From NCBI GenBank assembly GCA_944382045.1, contig CALWMT010000052.1:1-11319 (forward strand): a stretch of 11,319 nt of DNA, in the 5' to 3' direction. Below, one piece after another: positions 1 through 5,298 of the stretch (position 1 is its first letter; every line of letters begins with the position of its first letter). The DNA comes from an uncultured Enterocloster sp. GTDB taxonomy: Bacteria > Bacillota > Clostridia > Lachnospirales > Lachnospiraceae. The position numbers and the translations under genes were made by a program. The notes beneath the pieces were generated by a model. It saw only the letters and a program-made list of their open reading frames with translations. It ran no database searches and was not told where the DNA came from.

Positions 1-1271
1 ACGCCGATGTTAAACCGCCCCACAAATACCGGCACGTCCGCCTCGTCCGCCGGATTCATGCCGCCCCTCTCATACCAGGGGGAGAGAAATGCGCGGCAGC
101 CCATAGGGGAAATAATCTTCCCATAGCGCTTGTACATGCTGGCGATATAGCCCTCGCCGGTGAGGGAAAGCCAGTCTGGATACATGGTTTTGCTGGAGCA
201 TTCAATCCCCGCCTCAAACACATCCTCCAGCTCGCCGCCGGGACCGTGGAGCTTCTCGTCGTAGAGGAACACAATCTTTGGGAAAAGCACCGGCTTCTTG
301 TGCCCTTCCTTTCCCTGGCCCTTCCTGCGCACATTCAGCATTGTAATTGTGGCCATCCTGGCAAAGCGGCTTCTTCCTGTTCCTGCGGTCATGGTGATAA
401 ACGGATAATCTCCGCGGCTGGAGGACACCGAATTAAACTTATACTCCCATCCCTGGAAGCCCTGCTCCATGTCCCTCTGCACATCCCTCCATGCCACCTC
501 ACGGGCCTTATCCTCCGGAAGCCCCAGGTTCATGTACTTGTTCGTATATTTCTCATAGGACTTCTCCGCGTAGGGAGCCAGTATCTCCTCCACACTGGGC
601 ACCGTAAAGCCGCCGTACTGCTGGCTGGCCGCGCTGAGCACAATATCCCCAATCACGTCAAAGGCCACATCCAGGGTCTTGGGCTCATTGTACCAGAGAT
701 TTCCCATCTCAAAGCCGCCGGTGAGCACTGTATTCACATCAAACAGACAGCAGTTCATGGTGTCGCGTCTGGCAGACATGTCGTGGATATAGATATACCC
801 CTCCCGGCAGGCCTGAAGCTCCTCCACCGTCATGAAAAACTTCTGGTACAGAGATTTATTCAGCTCGTTGAAAATCAGGCTCCGCTTGGTAGAGACCAGG
901 GCGCTGTCCGTATTGCTGTTCTCCTTGTCCCCTATGTACATGATAGACTGGCTCTTTTTGTAGACATCGTCCAGCATCTGCACAAAATCCTGCTTATAAT
1001 TGCGGTAATCCCGATAGCTCTTCGCCACCGCTGGATTCACCCGCTCCAGCGCCCCCTCCACAATGTTGTGCATCTGGGCAATGGGTATCAGCGGCTGCTC
1101 CAGGCTTTCCGCCTTCTCCTCCACAAACTGGCAGATGAAATTCACCTCCGCCCTGGAAAATGTAATCATCGCCCGCTCTGCGGACTTGCTGATGGCCGCC
1201 ACCACCTTCTGCACATTAAAATCCTCTTTTGTGCCGTCCTTTTTTACCACCTTAATCTCGCTGCACTTCAT
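1..1271 (-). CDS. nrdD: Anaerobic (class III) ribonucleoside-triphosphate reductase, N-terminal 423 residues, cut by window edge
   Basis: NrdD makes deoxyribonucleotides from ribonucleoside triphosphates by glycyl-radical chemistry in the cytoplasm of anaerobes, after activation by NrdG. Translating the minus strand from the ATG at 1271 gives an open frame to the window edge. Residues about 3-95 look like an ATP-cone (KVVKKDGTKEDFNVQKVV...), the allosteric dATP/ATP sensor. The reductase domain follows: MNCCLFD with Cys174/Cys175, and SPMGCRAFLSPW with Cys392. These match the two conserved active-site cysteine regions of the family (Cys79 and Cys290 in phage T4 NrdD). The last visible residues, VPVFVGRFNIG, are also typical. 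The C-terminal glycyl-radical motif and zinc site lie outside the window; the family is usually about 700 residues. AAGGAG lies 8 bases before the ATG. A promoter and NrdR-like boxes lie upstream. nrdG would be expected downstream but cannot be seen. Confidence 0.95.
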   Translation of the reverse strand, partial: MKCSEIKVVKKDGTKEDFNVQKVVAAISKSAERAMITFSRAEVNFICQFVEEKAESLEQPLIPIAQMHNIVEGALERVNPAVAKSYRDYRNYKQDFVQMLDDVYKKSQSIMYIGDKENSNTDSALVSTKRSLIFNELNKSLYQKFFMTVEELQACREGYIYIHDMSARRDTMNCCLFDVNTVLTGGFEMGNLWYNEPKTLDVAFDVIGDIVLSAASQQYGGFTVPSVEEILAPYAEKSYEKYTNKYMNLGLPEDKAREVAWRDVQRDMEQGFQGWEYKFNSVSSSRGDYPFITMTAGTGRSRFARMATITMLNVRRKGQGKEGHKKPVLFPKIVFLYDEKLHGPGGELEDVFEAGIECSSKTMYPDWLSLTGEGYIASMYKRYGKIISPMGCRAFLSPWYERGGMNPADEADVPVFVGRFNIG

Positions 1272-1308
1272 TGTCCAAGCTCCTTCTGTCCTGCTGTTTT
1301 ATCCAAAA

Positions 1309-1356
1309 ATACTATATATAGTGTTCTTTCGTCATCGTTCACACATAATATGCAAA
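1309..1356 (-). promoter_or_regulatory. Pair of NrdR-box-like operators upstream of nrdD
   Basis: NrdR is the zinc-finger/ATP-cone repressor of ribonucleotide reductase genes and binds paired boxes resembling ACACWATATATWGTGT. On the minus strand the proximal box (1324 to 1309) reads ACACTATATATAGTAT, 15 of 16 matches, with a perfect 12-base palindrome at 1311-1322. The distal box (1356 to 1341) reads TTTGCATATTATGTGT and matches mainly in its second half. The two start 32 bases apart, about three helical turns, which is the usual NrdR geometry. Both lie downstream of the predicted promoter and upstream of the nrdD ribosome binding site. Box sequence and spacing are seen; NrdR control is inferred. 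No nrdR gene is in the window. Confidence 0.75.
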
Positions 1357-1369
1357 ATCAACGCATGTA

Positions 1370-1398
1370 ATCGTACCATGGAACCGGACATCCGTCAA
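1370..1398 (-). promoter_or_regulatory. Predicted sigma-A promoter of nrdD
   Basis: On the minus strand, TTGACG (1398-1393) is followed after exactly 17 bases by TACGAT (1375-1370), which is preceded by TG plus one base (extended -10). Transcription would start near 1363, giving a leader of about 90 bases that carries both NrdR-like boxes. The -35 is strong (5 of 6) and the -10 weaker (4 of 6). Confidence 0.55.
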
Positions 1399-1408
1399 GG
1401 TGATTTTA

Positions 1409-1464
1409 CGTAACAATTCAGGCGGCGGGTAAACAGAAGTATACCCGCCGTCTGAATTGTTACG
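1409..1464. repeat. Palindromic intergenic element A after scpB (23-bp arms, 10-base loop)
   Basis: The arms at 1409-1431 and 1442-1464 are reverse complements with a single mismatch, which would be a G-U pair in RNA; the loop is 1432-1441. Each arm contains the recurrent motif GTAACARTTCAGRCGGC: plus strand at 1410-1426, minus strand at 1463-1447. On the minus strand the element begins 3 bases after the scpB stop codon. It could act as a transcription terminator or 3' end stabiliser for the operon. However, only short runs of T or A follow the stem on either strand (TTTT at 1466-1469 on the plus strand), so it is not a classical intrinsic terminator. The match to other gaps in the window suggests a dispersed repeat. 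Confidence 0.8.
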
Positions 1465-1467
1465 ATT

Positions 1468-2166
1468 TTACGGTGCTTCCCCATCAGCCTCCTCACTGCC
1501 CGGTCCGCTCCCCGGCAGCTCCTCAAGCTTCATCTGCAGCTCCTCCTCCACCTCGGCCTTAATCTCCTCCTCCTGCTCCGGATTCATGTGGGGCAGGTCG
1601 GAAAGGCCGCCCACACCAAACCGGCGCAGGAATTCCTCTGTGGTAGCAAAAAGTGCCGGGCGTCCCGGTGCATCCATCCGCCCCACCTCGTAAACCAGGT
1701 TGTACTCCACCAGACGGTTCACCGCGTGGTCGGACTTCACCCCCCGAATTTTCTCAATCTCCAGCTTTGTCACTGGCTGCTTGTAGGCGATGATAGACAA
1801 GGTCTCCAGCATAACCTCGGTAAGCACCTGTTTTTTAGGCGCGGAGGCCACCCGAATCAGATTTTCATAAAAACCGGTCCGTGTGCACATCTGGTAGCTG
1901 TCCTCAAGCTGGACAATCTCCATCCCCCCCTGGATCTCATCGTACCGCTCCTTTAGACGGTTCACCGCCCGCCTGGCTGTCTCTGCGTCCTGTCCGATGG
2001 CAAGCGCCAGCTTCTCCAGCTCCACAGCCCTTCCCATAGTGAAAAGCACGGCCTCCACCACGGCCTCCTGCTCCCGCTCATCCTCCGTAGGCGGGAGGTC
2101 AAGCTCCAGCTGGCCTCCTTCCTGCCCCTGGCGCATCATATCCATTTCCTTATCCTTCGAAATCAT
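1468..2166 (-). CDS. scpB: Segregation and condensation protein B (ScpB)
   Basis: ScpB dimers bind ScpA and form the non-SMC part of the SMC-ScpAB condensin, which compacts and segregates the nucleoid. The core starts at EQEAVVEAVLFTMGR and contains two winged-helix domains. The conserved stretch ETLSIIAYKQPVTKLEIEKIRG is followed by YEVGRMDAPGRPALFATTEEFLRRFG, both diagnostic of the family. The last 35 or so residues form an acidic, Glu-rich tail beyond the core. The proposed 232-residue product starts at 2166, where GGAGG lies 6 bases upstream inside the end of scpA (17-base overlap). Alternative in-frame ATGs at 2145 and 2139 also have AAGGA-type sites and cannot be excluded; the longest frame (from 2220) has less support. 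It is the last gene of the phosphoesterase-scpA-scpB operon. Confidence 0.95.
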   Translation of the reverse strand: MISKDKEMDMMRQGQEGGQLELDLPPTEDEREQEAVVEAVLFTMGRAVELEKLALAIGQDAETARRAVNRLKERYDEIQGGMEIVQLEDSYQMCTRTGFYENLIRVASAPKKQVLTEVMLETLSIIAYKQPVTKLEIEKIRGVKSDHAVNRLVEYNLVYEVGRMDAPGRPALFATTEEFLRRFGVGGLSDLPHMNPEQEEEIKAEVEEELQMKLEELPGSGPGSEEADGEAP

Positions 2167-2950
2167 CCAGCCCCTCCAAATCCAGCTCTTCCTCTTCCCC
2201 CTCGGGCTCCAAGGTCTCAATGTCCATATCCCCGAAGGTTTCCTCCTGGCTCAAATGAAGCTTTCCAAGCTTCATCAGCTCCAGCACCGCCAAAAATGTG
2301 ACAACTATCTCCAGCTTATCCCCCTGGCCCTCCAGAAGCTGCCGGAAGCTGAACCGTCTCTGTCTTCTGGCATAGTTCATCACCTGTCCTATCTTCTGCT
2401 CCAGGCTCACCGGCTCCCTGCGGATGGTGCCGAAGCCGCTGCGGATAGGGTCTATTTTCTCCTCCTGCCGCTTCATCACCTGCTCGAAAATCCGCTTGAG
2501 CTTGGCCAAGGTCAGGCCGTCCAGAAGCTTGTCTAAGTCCACCGGCGGCTCATACCTGGCAATCTCCGGCGGCAGAGTGGACTCCTTATAGAGATGCCGA
2601 AGCGCCCCCCTCTCCCGGTCCGCCAGCTCGTCCGCCAGGAGCTTGTAGCGCTTATATTCCAGCAGGCGCTCCACCAGCTCCGCCCGGGGGTCAATCTCCT
2701 CCCCCTCCTCGTCCACCTCTCTGGGAAGAAGCATGCGCGCCTTGATATCCAGCAGCGTAGCCGCCATCACCAAAAACTCGCTGACAATATTTAGGTCCTC
2801 CCGTTCCATCTGCCGGACATACTCCAGATACTGTGCCGTAATATCCGCAATGGGAATATCGTAGATATCGATTTTATTTTTCTCTATGAGATGAAGCAGA
2901 AGGTCCAGCGGCCCCTCAAAATGCTCCAGCTTATACGTTATGGCTTCCAT
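2150..2950 (-). CDS. scpA: Segregation and condensation protein A (ScpA), kleisin
   Basis: ScpA is the kleisin that bridges the two SMC head domains and recruits ScpB. The 266-residue product opens with the hallmark LEHFEGPLDLLLHLIEKNKI, then DIYDIPIADITAQYLEYV (SMC-neck-binding helices). A charged central region follows (LLPREVDEEGEEIDPRAELVERLLEYKRYK). The C-terminal winged helix (FRQLLEGQGDKLEIVVTFLAVLELMKLGKL) binds the other SMC head. The length is normal for the family. Its start overlaps the end of the phosphoesterase gene by 20 bases, and its end overlaps scpB, so translation is probably coupled. A GGGGGAG stretch sits 3 bases before the ATG, close but usable. No separate promoter is evident. 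Confidence 0.96.
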   Translation of the reverse strand: MEAITYKLEHFEGPLDLLLHLIEKNKIDIYDIPIADITAQYLEYVRQMEREDLNIVSEFLVMAATLLDIKARMLLPREVDEEGEEIDPRAELVERLLEYKRYKLLADELADRERGALRHLYKESTLPPEIARYEPPVDLDKLLDGLTLAKLKRIFEQVMKRQEEKIDPIRSGFGTIRREPVSLEQKIGQVMNYARRQRRFSFRQLLEGQGDKLEIVVTFLAVLELMKLGKLHLSQEETFGDMDIETLEPEGEEEELDLEGLDDFEG

Positions 2951-3842
2951 CTGCTCCCCCTATCCCTGCTGCCCCAGCCGCCTTCTGCGGCCGCAGCTTT
3001 AACACCACCAGCTGGGGCTTATTATTTATGCGGATGTTGATGGAGTGGGTCCCCAGTCCCCGGCTCACCACCATGATTTTCTCCCCCCGGCGGAAGGTCC
3101 CTGCGCACTCAGGGAGGAAAAACTGATACTGGGGCGTCATCACGCCCCCCAGTCTGGGAATCCGTATGGTTCCTCCGTGATAATGGCCAGCCAGGGTCAG
3201 GTCCGCCCCCCAGCGGGCATACTCGGAAAAATACAAGGGGGAATGGGCCAGAAGTATCTGGAATACATCCCCCTTCGCCGCCCTTCCAACCTTTCTCTCC
3301 ACATACGTCTCTCCCATGCGGGCCTTTTTTCCAAAAAATATTTTCTTGTAAAACCGTGCATCCAGGTCCAAGCCCGTAATCCGTATATCCGGCCCCAGCA
3401 TGGCGGAGCTGTCCTCCAGGCAGACCGCTCCCATGGACATGAGCGCCCTCCTATACCGCTCATACAAGTCCCCGTAGGTCCCCCTCTTCCAGGCCAGCCG
3501 GCTCTCATGGTTCCCATTGCCGCAGTACACGGGATAGCGGGCCGTCAGATAGGAGAACAGGGACAGCGCCGTCCGCAGGTCTGCTCTCCTCTTAGACACC
3601 AAAATATCCCCGCCGGAGAGAACTCCGTCGGGGTGGATATGGTCAATGGCTTTCTTCAGCCGCACATTGTCCGGTCCGAATTCATTGTCATGCAGGTCTG
3701 AGAGAAATACCAGGGTTCTTTCCCGCTGAATTTTATCTGAGGATATCTCCACTGTCTCCACCGAGAGCGCTTTTCTCTCATACTGGGACCGGGCCAGGCC
3801 GATAAGTCCCAGACACCCGGCCGCTGCCGCCAGCTTCCACAT
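2931..3842 (-). CDS. Calcineurin-like metallophosphoesterase with N-terminal hydrophobic anchor
   Basis: Numbering is from the proposed start. The product has the five metal-binding blocks of the binuclear metallophosphoesterase fold: SDLHDNEFG (Asp49, His51), SGGD (Asp79), GNGNHE (Asn111, His112), LLAHSPLYF (His200) and AGHYHGG (His220, His222). The closest type I recognise is the membrane-associated YkuE/YaeI group; the substrate cannot be told from sequence. A short hydrophobic N-terminus (WKLAAAAGCLGLIGLA) suggests a membrane anchor or signal. I chose the ATG at 3842 (303 residues) because GGGAGG lies 9 bases upstream and a good promoter overlaps the longer frame that begins at 3899. It heads the operon with scpA and scpB and overlaps scpA by 20 bases. 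No functional link between the phosphatase and chromosome segregation is established by this arrangement. Confidence 0.9.
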   Translation of the reverse strand: MWKLAAAAGCLGLIGLARSQYERKALSVETVEISSDKIQRERTLVFLSDLHDNEFGPDNVRLKKAIDHIHPDGVLSGGDILVSKRRADLRTALSLFSYLTARYPVYCGNGNHESRLAWKRGTYGDLYERYRRALMSMGAVCLEDSSAMLGPDIRITGLDLDARFYKKIFFGKKARMGETYVERKVGRAAKGDVFQILLAHSPLYFSEYARWGADLTLAGHYHGGTIRIPRLGGVMTPQYQFFLPECAGTFRRGEKIMVVSRGLGTHSINIRINNKPQLVVLKLRPQKAAGAAGIGGADGSHNV

Positions 3843-3866
3843 AGGCTTAAACCTCCCTAAAGGCTC

Positions 3867-3895
3867 ATTGTACCATATCGGAGGGAAGTTGTAAA
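3867..3895 (-). promoter_or_regulatory. Predicted promoter of the phosphoesterase-scpA-scpB operon
   Basis: On the minus strand, TTTACA (3895-3890), a 17-base spacer and TACAAT (3872-3867) with an upstream TGG form a good extended -10 promoter. Transcription would start about 18 bases before the ATG at 3842, leaving room for GGGAGG. This decides the start of the phosphoesterase: the longer frame from 3899 would begin upstream of its own promoter. Confidence 0.7.
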
Positions 3896-3906
3896 ACATC
3901 TTTTCC

Positions 3907-3931
3907 GCCGCCCGCGGGCGGCTGCTTTTTT
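3907..3931 (+). terminator. Terminator-like hairpin plus T-run reading on the plus strand
   Basis: A perfect 16-base palindrome (3907-3922, GCCGCCCGCGGGCGGC) is followed by TGC and six T residues (3926-3931) on the plus strand. On the minus strand, where both flanking genes lie, no T-run follows the stem. It would therefore stop plus-strand (antisense) transcription rather than end rubrerythrin mRNA. The sequence is clear; terminator function is inferred. Confidence 0.45.
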
Positions 3932-3934
3932 ACA

Positions 3935-3949
3935 GTAACAGCAGGCGGC
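3935..3949 (+). repeat. Degenerate copy of the recurrent intergenic motif (copy B)
   Basis: GTAACAGCAGGCGGC matches the consensus GTAACARTTCAGRCGGC found in the other gaps, lacking only the central TT. It lies 4 bases beyond the rubrerythrin stop codon (on the minus strand). Confidence 0.5.
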
Positions 3950-3953
3950 TCCC

Positions 3954-4553
3954 TCATGCCTCAAGCATCCAGGGCGCAAGCTCCCTTCTGGCAAAATATC
4001 CCTGGTCATGGCTGCACACCGGGCATTTCTGCGGCGCCTCATCCCCCTCATAGATATAGCCGCAGTTGGTGCAGGTCCAGACGGTCTTTGGAGCTGCCTT
4101 GAACAGGCTCCCGGCCTCCAAAAGCTCTGCCAGATACTGGAACCGCTCCCCGTGGGTCTTCTCAATCTGGGCAATCATCCGAAAGCTGGCCGCAATCTGA
4201 GGGAATCCCTCCTCTTCCGCCTTATCGCCGAAGGCCTTGTAAGCTGTATCGTGCTCCTCAAACTCATTGTGGACCGCTGCCCGCAGCTGAGCCAGAGTAT
4301 TCTGCTCCAAATCCACCGGATATCCCCCGTCTATGGTTATGGTCTCCTTATCCAGCGCTTCCAGATACTTGTAAAAAATTTCCGCATGCTCCTTCTCCTG
4401 GTCCGCCGTATAACGGAAAACTGCCTCCACCACCGGCATCTTCTGCTCCCTTGCCAGCCCGGCCGCAAAGGTGTATCGGTTTCTGGCCTGGCTCTCCCCC
4501 GCAAAGGCCCGCATCAAATTTTTCGCTGTCTCACTGTTTTTTAAATCCAGCAT
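3954..4553 (-). CDS. rbr: Rubrerythrin (diiron peroxidase with C-terminal rubredoxin domain)
   Basis: Rubrerythrin reduces hydrogen peroxide to water with electrons from NAD(P)H by way of rubredoxin-like partners, protecting anaerobes from oxygen in the cytoplasm. The 199-residue product has a ferritin-like four-helix domain (about 1-145). Its iron ligand motifs are Glu20 in AFAGESQARNRY, Glu53-x-x-His56 in EKEHAEIF, the Glu97-Glu100 region in NEFEEHDTAY, and Glu131-x-x-His134 in EKTHGERF. The rubredoxin-type iron site is Cys161-x-x-Cys164 with Cys177-x-x-Cys180 (CTNCGYIYEG ... CPVC). The length is standard and all ligands are present. AGGAGG lies 8 bases before the ATG. The gene is divergent from the HTH gene and appears to be a single-gene unit. 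I see no obvious PerR box (TTATAATNATTATAA) upstream. Confidence 0.96.
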   Translation of the reverse strand: MLDLKNSETAKNLMRAFAGESQARNRYTFAAGLAREQKMPVVEAVFRYTADQEKEHAEIFYKYLEALDKETITIDGGYPVDLEQNTLAQLRAAVHNEFEEHDTAYKAFGDKAEEEGFPQIAASFRMIAQIEKTHGERFQYLAELLEAGSLFKAAPKTVWTCTNCGYIYEGDEAPQKCPVCSHDQGYFARRELAPWMLEA

Positions 4554-4576
4554 CTGTCCATCCTCCTAGTGCTTTT

Positions 4577-4605
4577 ATTTCACGAGCTATTGCTAGGCTG
4601 TCCAA
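4577..4605 (-). promoter_or_regulatory. Possible rubrerythrin promoter
   Basis: On the minus strand, TTGGAC (4605-4600), a 17-base spacer and TGAAAT (4582-4577) place a start about 17 bases before the ATG, just ahead of AGGAGG. Each hexamer is only a moderate match, so this is a best guess within the 148-base divergent gap. Confidence 0.35.
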
Positions 4606-4633
4606 ATTTTCCTTGTTTTATTCGCTGCAGTTC

Positions 4634-4662
4634 TTGTAATCCCCCTTGTCCCGTGTTATAAT
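4634..4662 (+). promoter_or_regulatory. Predicted promoter of the HTH gene
   Basis: TTGTAA (4634-4639), a 17-base spacer and a perfect TATAAT (4657-4662), preceded by TG plus one base, form an extended -10 promoter. Transcription should start near 4669, so the ATG at 4669 would sit at the transcript end. The ATG at 4702, with AAGGAGG 8 bases upstream, is the better start. Confidence 0.75.
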
Positions 4663-4701
4663 CCAATTATGGATAATACAGACGATAAGGAGGAACTGAC
4701 C

Positions 4702-5190
4702 ATGATTCGATATGACCGTTTATGGGAAACCATGGCCGCCCGCGGCATGAGCCAGTATCGGCTCATCAAGGAATATCATTTCAGCGCCGGACAGATTGGC
4801 CGCCTGAAGAAAAACATGCATGTGTCCACCCACACCCTGGACACTCTCTGCACCCTGTTAAACTGCGGCATCAGCGATGTTCTGGAGTACATACCGGACC
4901 AGGAAGCCGCTTCTGTCTCCTCCAAGGAGCCGAAGGTCTCCCCTGCCCTGCCGGAAGCACCCGAAGCTCCCGCCCCCTCCAAGGAGCCGGAAGCCTCCCT
5001 CCAGCCCCAAGCCAGCCTCCCCGCCCCGGAGAAGTCCAAGCCCTCCTCCGGCAAGGCCTCCGCAAAAGGGAAAAAAGCCTCCGCCTCCAAGGAGGAGAAG
5101 AAGGGAAAAGCAGGAAAGTCCAAAAAGGGAGACAAAGATAAAAAGGGCGGCAAGGGCGAAAAGAAGGGAAAAGACGGCAAGAAAAAATAG
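4702..5190 (+). CDS. Small XRE-family HTH protein with lysine-rich, histone-H1-like tail
   Basis: The 162-residue product has two parts. Residues about 3-64 form a Cro/C1-type helix-turn-helix of the short YozG-like kind: RLWETMAARGMSQYRLIKEY, then FSAGQIGRLKKN and LDTLCTLLNCGISDVLEYIP. Residues about 66-112 are rich in Pro, Ala, Glu and Ser with repeated SKEPE/SKEPK units. The last 50 are almost entirely Lys, Gly, Ala, Ser and Glu, ending GKDGKKK. Tails like this occur in bacterial H1-like proteins and bind nucleic acid through charge. The HTH domain alone usually makes a complete protein of about 70 residues, so the tail is an addition. The start is fixed by AAGGAGG and the promoter. It is the only plus-strand gene here and is divergent from rubrerythrin. 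The DNA-binding target is unknown. Confidence 0.85.
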   Translation: MIRYDRLWETMAARGMSQYRLIKEYHFSAGQIGRLKKNMHVSTHTLDTLCTLLNCGISDVLEYIPDQEAASVSSKEPKVSPALPEAPEAPAPSKEPEASLQPQASLPAPEKSKPSSGKASAKGKKASASKEEKKGKAGKSKKGDKDKKGGKGEKKGKDGKKK

Positions 5191-5195
5191 CAGCC

Positions 5196-5283
5196 GTTCG
5201 GGACGGCATGAAAGCAGGGGCGAAAGCGGACTTACAAGCGAGCTTGACGTCCGTTTTCGCCCCTGCTTATCCGCCGTCTGAAC
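5196..5283. repeat. Palindromic intergenic element C between convergent genes
   Basis: The core arms 5212-5231 and 5249-5268 are 20 bases each with one mismatch (G-U in RNA). The loop 5232-5248 can form a small inner CAAG/CTTG stem. Flanking it, GTTCGGGACGGC (5196-5207) and the reverse complement of GTTCAGACGGCGG (5271-5283) extend the symmetry imperfectly. The right end contains an exact GTAACAGTTCAGACGGC on the minus strand (5289-5273). The element fills the gap between the stops of the HTH gene and the SNF2 ATPase, so it may end or stabilise both transcripts. No clean T-run follows the stem on either strand. Confidence 0.8.
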
Positions 5284-5298
5284 TGTTACTTTATATTC

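Noticed and set aside
246..1370. 374-codon open frame on the plus strand
   Set aside because: It is antisense to nrdD, whose minus-strand translation matches the family throughout. The plus-strand product is His/Leu-rich with no recognisable domain and no ribosome binding site, as expected for a shadow frame.
5212..5268. Reading the stem of element C as a classical Rho-independent terminator or a single CRISPR repeat
   Set aside because: No T-run follows the stem on either strand, and there is one unit with no spacers.
4877..5281. Overlapping plus- and minus-strand frames across the lysine-rich tail
   Set aside because: Low-complexity AAG/CCC-rich DNA is open in several frames; only the 4702-5190 frame has a promoter, ribosome binding site and a recognisable domain.
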